A DNA stretch of 64,000 bases from Niallia endozanthoxylica (GTDB lineage: Bacteria; Bacillota; Bacilli; Bacillales; Cytobacillaceae), in NCBI RefSeq assembly GCF_008710145.1, contig NZ_VYKL01000041.1, forward strand, positions 32,439 to 96,438, in the 5' to 3' direction. A program made the translations under genes and the position numbers. How positions within the stretch are numbered: the stretch's first letter is position 1; every line of letters begins with the position of its first letter. Positions 43,964 to 53,254 of the stretch are shown here, piece by piece. The notes beneath the pieces are model-generated. The model saw nothing but the letters and a program-made list of their open reading frames with translations, had not been told where the DNA came from and made no database searches.

Positions 43964-46540
43964 TTATAGTTCAACAGTAAGTGCTTTAGTTGCAACTACT
44001 TTACCTTCAGTGTCAAGTACTTTGAATAATACAGTACCGTCATCGCCAGTAGTTACGTCAACACCGTTAATAGCATCAACATTAGTATCAGCAATTGTTC
44101 CAGTAGTAGTAAGTTCTAAAGAACCTACATAAAAGTCTTCGTTGTTGAATACGCCATCTGCATTTTTATCAACATATAGATTACCAGCATTGTCAAGACG
44201 TACTGGTTGAGCTACAGACTTAGATAATTTGATACCAGAAATAGTTGGATCATTTGCAGACTCTGTATATGTTAAGAAATCTTCATAATTTAAAGTTTGA
44301 GCATAAGATGGTGCTCCAACATTTTTAAATGTTGCGCCAGTTACTTCATAACCAACTTTTTCTACAGTAACTTTGAAAGTTGCTGAAATATTTCCATTTG
44401 CAACACTTTTCACAGTGATTGTTGCTGTACCAGTTTCAGTGCCTGCTTCTAGAACGAAGAAACCTTCTCCTTTAGCAATATCAGCATCAGTTGTCTTAGC
44501 TAATACGCCAGCTTTTGAAACATTAGCTTCAACAGTATACTCACCTGTTGTAAGCTTAGCTAGTTCAGCCCCAGCAGAGTTCAAACCTTTAAGATCAATC
44601 TTGATGTATTTATCGTCTTTAAGATCAAGTGTTGAATCCGTAGAGATTTGGTTTTTAACAACAGCAGCATCTGTTACTACGCCATCAACGTCAGTAACAT
44701 TACCATTACTAATGTCAGTATCAGCTTTAAGTTCTAATTTAGCTAGAGTAGCATTTTCAGTTACAGTAACTTTTACTGCAGTTGTACCAATTTTAACATT
44801 AGCTGCATCACGGAATGTAATGATAGCTGAGCCAGTGTCATTACCAGTTACTGTTACAGTAGCTTCTCCCTTGTCTCCTACTGAGTTAGCAATTTGTGCA
44901 CCTACTTTGTTAGCATCAGATACTTCTAAATTTACATTGTTATTAGCGATAGCAATTGCGTCGCCATATTGGTCTAATAACTTAACTTTAAATGTTGTAG
45001 TAGCACCTTTAATCGCAGTTACAGCTGTTTTATCTGCTTCAACTTTAGTTGCTTTACGTTCTTCATTTTTAACTGTGAATGTTTTAGTATATTCAGCTCC
45101 ACCATAAGTTACAGTAATTGTTGCTGTACCAGGTCCTTGTGCTGTTAATACATTTGTATTTTTATCTACTGAGATTACAGCTTCATTAGATGTCTTAACA
45201 GTGAATCCACCAGTTACATCATCTTCATTAGAAGCTGATTTTACAGTAAGTTCAGTGAACTCAGCAGTTTCACCAGTAACAAGTGTTGTGCTGTTTTGTA
45301 CAAATCCTGTAACACTGTTTGTTAATTCAGCAGCAGTAATTGAATCAGCAGAAAGGTCAATGTTCTTAACTTTAACTTCTGCTAATGATGAAGTAATTAC
45401 TTCTGAACCTTTTGTTAAAGTTACTTTTACATAAAGTTTCTTTCCATCAACAGGTAGTGGCGCAAAAGTTGTAGCTAAGTCAGTTTTTAATTCACCAGTT
45501 GTAGTAGATTCAAATAAATCAGTTGTTACATCTGAACCTGCAGCTGCAGTTTTAGTTGAATATGCTTCAAATTTAACATCATAACCAGCGTTGATAAGTT
45601 CTTGAGCTGTAACTTTATTACCATTGATTTTAATTGATACAAATTGATCTTTAGTATCATCATCGTAAGTAACTGTATCTACAGAAACTTGGCTCGCATT
45701 TACTGAGTAAGTTACGTCGAATTCAGCATCTTGAACTTTTACTTTAGTAGTTTGATCTACAACTAACTCAGAACCTAAAGTTACAGTTGCAGTTCTACCA
45801 TTTTCAGCTACTGTTAATTCAGCTACTGTATTATTTTCAACAGAAATACCTTCAACTGCTAATTGCTTTAATCCAGTACCTGTAATTGTTAATGTTTTAG
45901 AGTCAGTCGCAGTTACACCTTGAACTGAAAGTTCTGCAATAGCTTGATCAGCTCTTAATAAGAATACAGCGAAATCTCCACGTTTTGCATTATTGTAAGT
46001 TCCGAAAGTTGTTTCAGAAGTTCCGTTTGTTACTTCTGCTTTAACTAGAGCAGAAATTGCATCAGCGTATTGTGCTGGTACGTCAGTGAATGATGATGCA
46101 TTTTCACCTGTTTCAAGAGCAAATCCTCTTTGGATCCAGATAGCAAGTTCACCACGAGTGATTAATGCTTGAGAATCAAAAGTTGTAGCTGTTTTTCCGT
46201 TTGTGATACCAGCTTCTTTAAGAGCATTTACTGCTTTAACCGCACGTTCTGGTACATCAGTGAAACCAGATGCTGGAGCTGCATCAACATCAAGACCTAA
46301 TGCTTTAACAAGCATTACAGCTGCGTCAACACGCTTAATGTTTTCGTAAGTTCCGAAAGTTGTTTCAGTAGTTCCTTGAATACCTTTAGCAGTTAAGAAT
46401 TCTACTGCTTCTTGGTATTGAGCAGGTACATCTGTGAAAGATGCTGCAAATGCAACTGGTGCTACTGCGATTGGAGCTACTACTGCAGCAGCTGCTGCGC
46501 CTGCGATAAATTTACGGTAAGACTTTGGTTGGTAAGCCAT
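43964..46540 (-). CDS. S-layer protein with N-terminal SLH triad, main subunit candidate
   Basis: An 858-residue exported protein. The signal peptide is about 1-33 with KSYRKFIAGAA. Three SLH modules lie at about 34-200. The long beta-rich body has Ig-like repeats and almost no Cys. The Ser/Thr/Val/Ala-rich composition fits a secreted lattice protein. The SYRKFIAG motif parallels SYKKVIAG at the start of Sap and EA1 of Bacillus anthracis, which use SecA2. The ATG follows GGGAGGAAATATCTCA, shared almost exactly with the 50059 gene. A good sigma-A promoter lies about 120 bases upstream. The 36802 protein is its closest relative in the window. The choice as main subunit is inference from promoter quality. 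Confidence 0.92.
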   Translation of the reverse strand: MAYQPKSYRKFIAGAAAAAVVAPIAVAPVAFAASFTDVPAQYQEAVEFLTAKGIQGTTETTFGTYENIKRVDAAVMLVKALGLDVDAAPASGFTDVPERAVKAVNALKEAGITNGKTATTFDSQALITRGELAIWIQRGFALETGENASSFTDVPAQYADAISALVKAEVTNGTSETTFGTYNNAKRGDFAVFLLRADQAIAELSVQGVTATDSKTLTITGTGLKQLAVEGISVENNTVAELTVAENGRTATVTLGSELVVDQTTKVKVQDAEFDVTYSVNASQVSVDTVTYDDDTKDQFVSIKINGNKVTAQELINAGYDVKFEAYSTKTAAAGSDVTTDLFESTTTGELKTDLATTFAPLPVDGKKLYVKVTLTKGSEVITSSLAEVKVKNIDLSADSITAAELTNSVTGFVQNSTTLVTGETAEFTELTVKSASNEDDVTGGFTVKTSNEAVISVDKNTNVLTAQGPGTATITVTYGGAEYTKTFTVKNEERKATKVEADKTAVTAIKGATTTFKVKLLDQYGDAIAIANNNVNLEVSDANKVGAQIANSVGDKGEATVTVTGNDTGSAIITFRDAANVKIGTTAVKVTVTENATLAKLELKADTDISNGNVTDVDGVVTDAAVVKNQISTDSTLDLKDDKYIKIDLKGLNSAGAELAKLTTGEYTVEANVSKAGVLAKTTDADIAKGEGFFVLEAGTETGTATITVKSVANGNISATFKVTVEKVGYEVTGATFKNVGAPSYAQTLNYEDFLTYTESANDPTISGIKLSKSVAQPVRLDNAGNLYVDKNADGVFNNEDFYVGSLELTTTGTIADTNVDAINGVDVTTGDDGTVLFKVLDTEGKVVATKALTVEL

Positions 46541-46610
46541 TGAGATATTTCCTCCCTTTATGTTTGAAAAAGTATTAATAAGTTTATTTAAAGCTAATCA
46601 AAGAGTCTAG
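46541..46610 (-). promoter_or_regulatory. Conserved mRNA leader of S-layer gene 43964
   Basis: The ribosome binding site and next 15 bases match the leader of the 50059 gene almost exactly. A further 21-nt block at 46590-46610 differs from 52553-52573 at one position. Spacing between the blocks is similar. Conservation outside the coding sequence suggests shared translation or mRNA-stability control. Confidence 0.7.
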
Positions 46611-46663
46611 TAAGTAACTAACCTTCGTTTGTGTTCTCCTGAACTAGCTCCTCAACATTTATT

Positions 46664-46692
46664 AGTATAGAATTTTAATAGAATAATGTCAA
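46664..46692 (-). promoter_or_regulatory. Sigma-A promoter of S-layer gene 43964
   Basis: On the leftward strand, TTGACA (46687-46692) and TATACT (46664-46669) are 17 bases apart. The predicted start is near 46657, giving a leader of about 117 bases. Confidence 0.75.
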
Positions 46693-46945
46693 TGCTTTGC
46701 CATAATCCTATTTTTGTCATTTTTTCTTTTTGTTCATTAGTTAATTGTCTAATAATTCTACAAAACTATACAGAAACACCTTGAATCTTTGCTGATCGTT
46801 CTCTTTTTGTTTTACAGATTTCGTGATATTTTATCATATAGTGTATCTATATATAATGAAAGAAAAAGACATTGATATTACTATTATTATATTAATATAT
46901 AAAATAAAGAAATATTCTTCTACTATTCAGGATGTATTCTAATTA

Positions 46946-46987
46946 ATCTTTTAAATGAATGATCGTGGCTTTATTCATTTAAAAGAT
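46946..46987. repeat. 15-bp inverted repeat upstream of the S-layer promoter
   Basis: ATCTTTTAAATGAAT at 46946-46960 pairs perfectly with ATTCATTTAAAAGAT at 46973-46987 across 12 bases. No T run follows and it lies about 250 bases upstream of the promoter and 215 bases past the previous terminator. An operator or cruciform-forming site is possible. Confidence 0.6.
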
Positions 46988-47205
46988 ACATTTCTAATTA
47001 TGCAAAATGACCTATTTCTTCATTATTATATAACCTACCATTTACCCAACATATTTTCACCTTTTTTCTAAAATAGATTTGTCATTTGTAATATAAAATT
47101 AATGTAATTATAAAAAGAAACTTTAGTAAGTAAAATTTACTGTATTAAAATATGTCCTCAGATACTTCGTTATTTACTTTATAAATATAGAATCAATTTA
47201 AGGTC

Positions 47206-47256
47206 AAAAAAGAATGCCTGCAAATCTTATCGTAGATTTTCATGGCACTCTTTTTT
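47206..47256 (-). terminator. Terminator of SLH gene 47258
   Basis: An interrupted stem pairs AAAGAATGCC with GGCACTCTTT, with an inner AAATC/GATTT stem. A T run follows on the leftward strand. It begins immediately after the stop codon. Confidence 0.8.
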
Positions 47257-47257
47257 A

Positions 47258-49708
47258 TTATTGATTTTTGCTATCCGCTTCACTTGAACCTTCTTCTTCA
47301 CCCTTAATTAAATCCGAATTTTCTTCTACAATCGGATTAACCGTTTCTTCACCTTTTTCTTCATCTAACTCGTCTTGTTCTTCTTGTTCTTCTTCTGACG
47401 ACTCACCCTGTTCTTCGCTTTCTATCTTACGGACTGAATTAAATCCAACCTGAAACGCAATGACCTTATTGCCGTATTCATCTGATAGTGCTTCTGTTCC
47501 GGAGTAATGAGGATCATATTTAAGTGTGGTGGTTCCATTGGCAAAGGCATCTTCCGGAAATGTAAGGATTAATTTCTTCTCTTCCTTATTTATCGTGTTA
47601 GCTGAATAAGTGATGCCATTTTGAGTTATTCGGAAATCACCCGCTTCGAAGTGATGTACTTCTTTTTCAAACGTTACAACAATCTCGTCGCTTGTTCCAT
47701 TATAGTTTGTATCTTTTGCGATAATTGATTCTATTTTTGCTGCATAGAAATAGGGTAATGATTCTTCTATAAAATCTGTATATACATAAACAGAGTTACT
47801 TCCCTCTCCAATGTCATGGAACAAGACCGCTGACCCTTTTACTTGCAAGAGTGAAACCCCTTCAACAGCATGTGCGGTAAGTGTTGCCGTTCCAATAGGA
47901 GTATCACCAGCAAGTGTCACACGTCCTCCAACTTCAACAACTACCTTGTTTTCCTTACTTTCTGCATCTACTGCATTTCTTAACTGCAGGTTATTAAGCA
48001 GTGATGTATTGATTTCGATTCGGTGTGTTCCAGTGTTGATTACTTCAAATGTCACATGAGCATGTACATCTTTACCCGGATTAAACATTTTCCCGCTTTG
48101 ATTCAGGAACGTCATGGTAAATGTTTTTTCACCTATTGACTGTTCTTCCTTTACTTCTAACTTTGCTCCAAGACTTCCATTATCTACTCGAATCGGCTGG
48201 AAGTTGGTCCATGGAACCTTAGAAGAATCCGACATTGGCTCGCCATTTTGCAGTGTACCTGGTTGATGGTTATCAGCAAAGTTTTGGTCAATCCATACAA
48301 TTGGTTTAGCTGAATCATTCACTTGCGGGCTTGCCATGACAAAAGATCCCTCGCCTTTTGAATCCAATTTTAACTGACCTTTGGTAAGATGCTGACCTGC
48401 TGCATTTTTAAAATCCACAAAGTATGCACTAGTATAGTCATTCGTTCCATCGCTATCAAGAAGTTCCTCAATCCCGACATTCACAATACCGCCTGCAAAA
48501 GGCGTTCCATCAGGTTTCAACACTCTAATTCTATATTCACGTCCGTTATGTTCAATAATCTTGCCATTTTCATCAACTTCCGCGATAGCTGCATAGTTGG
48601 TTCTTTGTCCAAAAACGGAAATCTCATATGGAGTGACTGTGAAGGTAACGGGTTCAGCCTTTACATGGTACTCTATTTCATCAAAACGGCCGTCCTGTGT
48701 TTTAATTTCAATGCCGCCTTTTGTATCCCAAGCCTGGTTGCTGCCATCTAAAAAGACAATTGGAGTCACTGTTGCATTTGAACCTGTTATGGTAAAAGTT
48801 GCTTTTCCATTTCTATCGGTATATATTTTTATGACAGATTGGTTACCATCATCTGATTGATAAGGAATATTGGATTCACCTTGACCATTTGTCACCCACA
48901 CATTATTTTGCGGAAAGGAATTAGTATGAAGGTTTTCTTCAAATGTAATATTTAATGCTGCATCTTGAATAGGTTTACCAGAAACCGGATTTGTCAAAGT
49001 AACCGAGTACGTTTTGGCTGAGCCATTAATTAAATTATTCCCTTGGTTATCTCCTTCTATTGATAAAGGGTTAATCGGTTCAATATCCTTTTTTTGCGCT
49101 CGATAGATCATAGCTGCAAAATCGCCTCGATTAAGCTGATCGTGATAGCCAAACATTCCATTGTTCTTACCGATTGTAATGCCAGCTTTTGCAATGGCCG
49201 TAACATATGGTGCTAAGGCAGCATTCCTTGAAACATCTGGAAAGGTCGGCTCATCATTTGATATTGGGAGATCAAAGGCATTCGTGATATACTTGGCCAT
49301 CTGCGCACGCGTAATATTGTCCTTTGGACGGAACGTTCCGTCTTCAAATCCACTAATGATATTAGCATTGGCTAACCTTGTAATGGCCTCCCTAGTTTCT
49401 TCATTTGAATTACCTAAATCACTAAAGCGAGATGAAGATATGACTTGACCTTCTAATAACCCAAGAGCACGAGCAACCATGACTGCTGCATCACCACGTG
49501 TTATGTATGTATAAGGCCTAAAGGTTCCGTCTGGAAATCCTTTAATGACACCTTGATTTACTAATTCTAGAATGGCTTCTTTATGTGTATTATCATTTAT
49601 ATCTGAGAAACCTGCTGCATTAGCAGTTGATGTAAAATAAAAACCAACCATTGCAGTTGTAATGATTCCTGCTGCATAACGTTGAAAGAACTTTGGTTGG
49701 TATGTCAT
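47258..49708 (-). CDS. SLH surface protein, paralogue of 50059, with acidic C-terminal tail
   Basis: An 816-residue exported protein. The signal peptide is about 1-31, opening MTYQPKFFQRYAAG. Three SLH modules lie at about 32-205, then beta-rich domains that align with the 50059 protein (shared blocks NPVSGKPIQ/NPVAPDKPV, GRKYEI-type and VVWIDHN-type segments, LNQSGK). It differs by a C-terminal tail of about 55 residues that is extremely rich in Glu, Asp and Ser, starting near EEQGESSEEEQEEQ. The ATG has GGAGG 8 nt upstream. The leader is unlike that of 50059. The acidic tail may bind calcium or extend outside the lattice. That role is inference. Confidence 0.9.
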   Translation of the reverse strand: MTYQPKFFQRYAAGIITTAMVGFYFTSTANAAGFSDINDNTHKEAILELVNQGVIKGFPDGTFRPYTYITRGDAAVMVARALGLLEGQVISSSRFSDLGNSNEETREAITRLANANIISGFEDGTFRPKDNITRAQMAKYITNAFDLPISNDEPTFPDVSRNAALAPYVTAIAKAGITIGKNNGMFGYHDQLNRGDFAAMIYRAQKKDIEPINPLSIEGDNQGNNLINGSAKTYSVTLTNPVSGKPIQDAALNITFEENLHTNSFPQNNVWVTNGQGESNIPYQSDDGNQSVIKIYTDRNGKATFTITGSNATVTPIVFLDGSNQAWDTKGGIEIKTQDGRFDEIEYHVKAEPVTFTVTPYEISVFGQRTNYAAIAEVDENGKIIEHNGREYRIRVLKPDGTPFAGGIVNVGIEELLDSDGTNDYTSAYFVDFKNAAGQHLTKGQLKLDSKGEGSFVMASPQVNDSAKPIVWIDQNFADNHQPGTLQNGEPMSDSSKVPWTNFQPIRVDNGSLGAKLEVKEEQSIGEKTFTMTFLNQSGKMFNPGKDVHAHVTFEVINTGTHRIEINTSLLNNLQLRNAVDAESKENKVVVEVGGRVTLAGDTPIGTATLTAHAVEGVSLLQVKGSAVLFHDIGEGSNSVYVYTDFIEESLPYFYAAKIESIIAKDTNYNGTSDEIVVTFEKEVHHFEAGDFRITQNGITYSANTINKEEKKLILTFPEDAFANGTTTLKYDPHYSGTEALSDEYGNKVIAFQVGFNSVRKIESEEQGESSEEEQEEQDELDEEKGEETVNPIVEENSDLIKGEEEGSSEADSKNQ

Positions 49709-50007
49709 CTTCTATTCCTCCTTTTGCAAACACTAGGACTAGTCTGCTCGGTGTATTCAAAGACTACTGTTTTCCAATTTATGAGAACTCTGCTAAAAGC
49801 TCTCCTATATTTCTAGTAAAAATACTAATTCAATAAAACTGAAATTTCAATATATTTATAATCTTTCAGGAACTTAATCATGCATTTTTATCGAATATTA
49901 TATTGAATAAGGACTTTAGATATATAGAACAATATAATGTAAAAGATAAGCAAAATTTAAAATCGATCATTGTCTGGATATAAATTAGGTTTTATTTCTT
50001 TTCTCAA
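49709..50007. other. Intergenic leader of SLH gene 47258
   Basis: About 300 bases between two S-layer genes. It contains the GGAGG site of the 47258 gene and AT-rich sequence with a weak promoter-like pair. No gene is seen. The terminator of the next gene follows. Confidence 0.45.
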
Positions 50008-50047
50008 AATAAGAGAATCTATCGTAAAAACGATAGATTCTCTTATT
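50008..50047 (-). terminator. Strong terminator of S-layer gene 50059
   Basis: A 17-bp perfect stem (50008-50024 with 50031-50047) around a 6-nt loop ends 11 bases after the stop codon. Confidence 0.9.
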
Positions 50048-50058
50048 ACTAGCTATAA

Positions 50059-52509
50059 TTATTGGACGCTGATTCCGAAGTTTCTTAGTTTGCTACCGTG
50101 TTCATCGATTAGATATACGCTAGAATTTCCATATTCTCCATTATACTCAAGCTGTAATGTACCATTTGAAGCAATAGCAGATTCTACAGCCTCATCAGTA
50201 AATTGAAGAACTAATACATTCTCATCGCTCTTTTGAGTATTATTAGGATCTTTAGCATATGCTACAGAGCTTGGAGTTACATGTCCAGTAGCTGTTAATA
50301 AACGGAAATCTCCTGGATCAAATGAGTTGGTTCCATTTGGACGTACATCTTCTTCAAAAGTGACACGGATTTGGTCTCTTCTATCCCCAACATCATTCGA
50401 ATCATCACCGACAGCACTTGTAGCTGTTGTTCCACCAAAGTTTCCAGTAGAAGTAACTGTTTTTGTAACCGGACCAGCTTCTACAGAAACAGACTGGCTT
50501 CGTGGATTTGTATCGTCACTAATAACAGCAGAAGCATTTACAGTAACTTTAGCATCGCCATCATTTGTATATACATTTACTAAATAGTCATCATTATTAT
50601 TAATGAACCACCAGAACCATGTATCATTTGTAATATCGCCAGAGATAGTTATTTGACCATGTGATTCAACAATAAATGTTCCTGGAAGCAAGGTATATGG
50701 TCGATAGTCTCTACCCGCAGTTGCTTCTACATCACCCCAGAAACCATCATTTGTATCGACATAGATTGGATTTGGACCATCGTTTTTAATTGTGAATGTA
50801 ACACGAGCCTTTAATCCATCAACTGCATTTGGTGAGTATGGCTTACCGCTTTGGTTAAGAAGCACAAGGTTGAATCCTACACCTTCATTGTCTGCAAATA
50901 AAGTGTCAATAGTTCTGAGTTCTGCACCTTCTGCATCATCATCCACATATGGCGCTTGGAAGTTTGTATATTCCACTTTTCCTTTTCCAGATCTAGAATC
51001 ATTTTCATCTAGAATATTCTCAAATGGGAATTGTGGATTATTAGAATAATTGTGATCAATCCAAACTACTGGTGTTGCAATATCGTTTTCAGTTGGGCTG
51101 ACTAAAGTGAAATCGGCTTTCCCGTTAACATCCGTTCTCACTGTAGTTTTAACATATTCAACTCCACCGACTAAAATCCTTGCATCAGTATAGTCATTTG
51201 TACCATCTGTATCCACTAATTCTTCGACACCAACATTTACAATACCATTATATGGGTTACCATCTTTATCTTTAACTAAGATTTCGTATTTGCGTCCGTT
51301 AAATTCATCGCCGCTAATCCGACCATCATTATTGGTATCATCTTTAATAGCTGCAAATTTATCTCTCTTACCAGTAACAGTGATTGTATACTTTTCAGCA
51401 CCAAATGTTACTTTATCAGCTTGTGCATACCACTCATATTTAGCATCGAAGCGGCCGTCTTGATTTCCAAATTCAATTCCGCCTTTTGTATCCCATTCTT
51501 GGTTTGTTCCATCTAAGAATGCAATTGGAGTAACAGAACCGTTAGCACCAGTGATAATTAATTCTGCCTCACCTTTGTAGTCTGTTGTAACGGTAACAAC
51601 TTGTTGATTGCTATCGCTAGATTGATAAGGAACTAGGTTGTTTCTATGGTTACCATTTTCATCATATCCGTTTGATACATAGATATTATTTTGTGGCTTA
51701 CCGCCTGTAAGAAGATTTTCTTTGAAAGTAACGTTAACCTTAACACCTGCTACTGGCTTATCTGGCGCCACAGGATTTGTTACTTTAATTTTATATTTCT
51801 TTTGGTCGCCGTTTGTTACACTGTTTCCTTTATCATCAGAAGCTGTAATTGTAACAGCACTCTTTACAATTGGTTTATCATCAGGCTTCTTCTTAGCTTG
51901 CTCAGCTCTGTACACAATACCAGAGAAATCAGCACGTCTTAAAGCATCGTTGTAACCGAAGTTACCGTTTGCTTTACCTTCGATGATACCTGCATCAGCA
52001 AGAACATCAACGTATGCAGCTAATGCAGCATTTTCGTTTACATCTGGGAATTTAGTGATTCCATCAGCTGGCTCATAGCCGTATGCTAAAGCAACGTATT
52101 TTGCTACTTGTGCACGAGTTACTGTTTCATAAGGTTTGAAAGTGTCGTTAGTAAATCCACTTACGATACCTTTGTCAGCTAACTTTACAATCGCTTCATA
52201 AGCTGCTTGATTTTCGCTAACATCCTTAAATGGGTTAGCAGGAATGTTTTTACCATCAAGAAGCCCAAGAGCACGAGCTGTTAAAATGGCAGCTTCACCA
52301 CGAGTGATTTGTGCGTATGGACGGAATGTTCCATCATCATAACCTTTAATAATACCAGCTTCAACTAATGCAAGAATTCCTTCTTGGTGTGTTGTGCTGC
52401 TATCTACGTCTTTAAAATTTGTTGCACCAGCAGCTGCACCTGCAAACGCGGATCCTACTACAGCTGCAGTTGCAGCACCAGCGATAAATTTACGGTAAGA
52501 TTTTGCCAT
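50059..52509 (-). CDS. S-layer protein with N-terminal SLH triad
   Basis: 816 residues from ATG 52507-52509, which follows GGGGAGGAAATATCTCA. A longer frame to 52554 has no ribosome binding site and spoils the signal peptide. The signal peptide opens MAKSYRKFIAGAATAAVVG, very like the SYKKVIAG starts of Bacillus anthracis Sap and EA1. Three SLH modules lie at about 32-205, then beta-rich domains rich in Asp and Asn, including NDGRISGDEFNG, which looks like a calcium-binding loop. It lies next to secA2, divergently transcribed, and has the best promoter in the window plus a leader of about 370 bases. It is a likely SecA2 substrate. Paralogue: 47258. Confidence 0.92.
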   Translation of the reverse strand: MAKSYRKFIAGAATAAVVGSAFAGAAAGATNFKDVDSSTTHQEGILALVEAGIIKGYDDGTFRPYAQITRGEAAILTARALGLLDGKNIPANPFKDVSENQAAYEAIVKLADKGIVSGFTNDTFKPYETVTRAQVAKYVALAYGYEPADGITKFPDVNENAALAAYVDVLADAGIIEGKANGNFGYNDALRRADFSGIVYRAEQAKKKPDDKPIVKSAVTITASDDKGNSVTNGDQKKYKIKVTNPVAPDKPVAGVKVNVTFKENLLTGGKPQNNIYVSNGYDENGNHRNNLVPYQSSDSNQQVVTVTTDYKGEAELIITGANGSVTPIAFLDGTNQEWDTKGGIEFGNQDGRFDAKYEWYAQADKVTFGAEKYTITVTGKRDKFAAIKDDTNNDGRISGDEFNGRKYEILVKDKDGNPYNGIVNVGVEELVDTDGTNDYTDARILVGGVEYVKTTVRTDVNGKADFTLVSPTENDIATPVVWIDHNYSNNPQFPFENILDENDSRSGKGKVEYTNFQAPYVDDDAEGAELRTIDTLFADNEGVGFNLVLLNQSGKPYSPNAVDGLKARVTFTIKNDGPNPIYVDTNDGFWGDVEATAGRDYRPYTLLPGTFIVESHGQITISGDITNDTWFWWFINNNDDYLVNVYTNDGDAKVTVNASAVISDDTNPRSQSVSVEAGPVTKTVTSTGNFGGTTATSAVGDDSNDVGDRRDQIRVTFEEDVRPNGTNSFDPGDFRLLTATGHVTPSSVAYAKDPNNTQKSDENVLVLQFTDEAVESAIASNGTLQLEYNGEYGNSSVYLIDEHGSKLRNFGISVQ

Positions 52510-52573
52510 TGAGATATTTCCTCCCCTTATTTGAAAAAGTATAAATATAATCAAAGCTAATCTAAGAGTCTAG
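52510..52573 (-). promoter_or_regulatory. Conserved mRNA leader of S-layer gene 50059
   Basis: The segment is nearly identical to 46541-46610 upstream of the other S-layer gene. It comprises a ribosome-binding block ending ATATCTCA before the ATG, a short A-rich block, and a 21-nt block at 52553-52573 with one mismatch. Confidence 0.7.
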
Positions 52574-52830
52574 TTCTTTGGTAATTTATGTAAACTCTTA
52601 AATCGAGCTTGATAACAAACTTGAGCGCAGAATTATAATTGAACATTGTAAATATTCAAAATCCTAAAATTCCACATATTCCAAATTTTCAAAATACCTT
52701 TATATAATAAATGAAAACTTCATTCTCCCGCGAAAACTCTTAACATATGACCCTTCAACTAGAAAATCATATGTTTCTTACGCTTGTCTCATTCTCATAA
52801 TCATATGTAAAATACATTTATGTGCTATTT

Positions 52831-53024
52831 AAAGAACGATAGGAGAATAATGAATATTGCCAATTCTCATTTGCTATGACCTCATTATAAAATAGGATTA
52901 TTGATATATCAACGATTAATTATCGACAAGCAGACCATAATCACTTCTTAAGCAATAGATAATTAGTCATTTTTATGTCGGAAAGAACGTAGAATCTGTC
53001 GAAAAAACGTTCTTTTGAAAGAAC
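52831..53024. promoter_or_regulatory. Cluster of AAAGAACG half-sites between S-layer gene and secA2
   Basis: AAAGAACG occurs at 52831-52838 and AAAGAACGT at 52982-52990. Its complement ACGTTCTTT lies at 53007-53015, and AAAGAAC at 53018-53024. GTTCTTTTGAAAGAAC at 53009-53024 is a perfect palindrome. The sites flank the S-layer promoter at 52884-52912 and precede secA2. They could bind a regulator that coordinates both. No known factor is assigned. Confidence 0.4.
52884..52912 (-). promoter_or_regulatory. Sigma-A promoter of S-layer gene 50059
   Basis: On the leftward strand, TTGATA (52907-52912) and a consensus TATAAT (52884-52889) are exactly 17 bases apart. The predicted start is near 52877, giving an untranslated leader of about 367 bases, which is long for Bacillus but usual for S-layer mRNAs. 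Confidence 0.75.
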
Positions 53025-53185
53025 TTTTGTCATAAAATCCTCTACTTTTTGGGACTGTTGTATGATTTTTACATGATTACATAAAATAGTAAAAATTGAT
53101 GTTAGACATAGAATGGAGACTATCAGACCTACTCTTCCTATGATTAGTGAAACTATCTATCCTATACATACTGATAGCAGTTGTG

Positions 53186-53214
53186 CTGAAAGTCCTTACA
53201 ATAAATGCTATACT
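53186..53214 (+). promoter_or_regulatory. Candidate promoter of secA2
   Basis: CTGAAA at 53186-53191 and TATACT at 53209-53214 are 17 bases apart, predicting a start near 53221, 34 bases before the secA2 ATG. A promoter here argues against the longer reading frame beginning at 53147. Confidence 0.4.
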
Positions 53215-53254
53215 AATGCAAGAAACTGGAATGAATGGCGAGGAGAGAGGAAAA

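Noticed and set aside
44373..45107. 244-residue rightward open frame
   Set aside because: Lies antisense to the S-layer gene 43964; long antisense frames are expected from its Thr/Val/Ala-rich codon pattern, and it lacks a ribosome binding site.
53147..53254. N-terminal extension of SecA2 by 36 residues
   Set aside because: The extension has no ribosome binding site and overlaps a plausible promoter, whereas ATG 53255 has a strong site and matches the usual SecA start.
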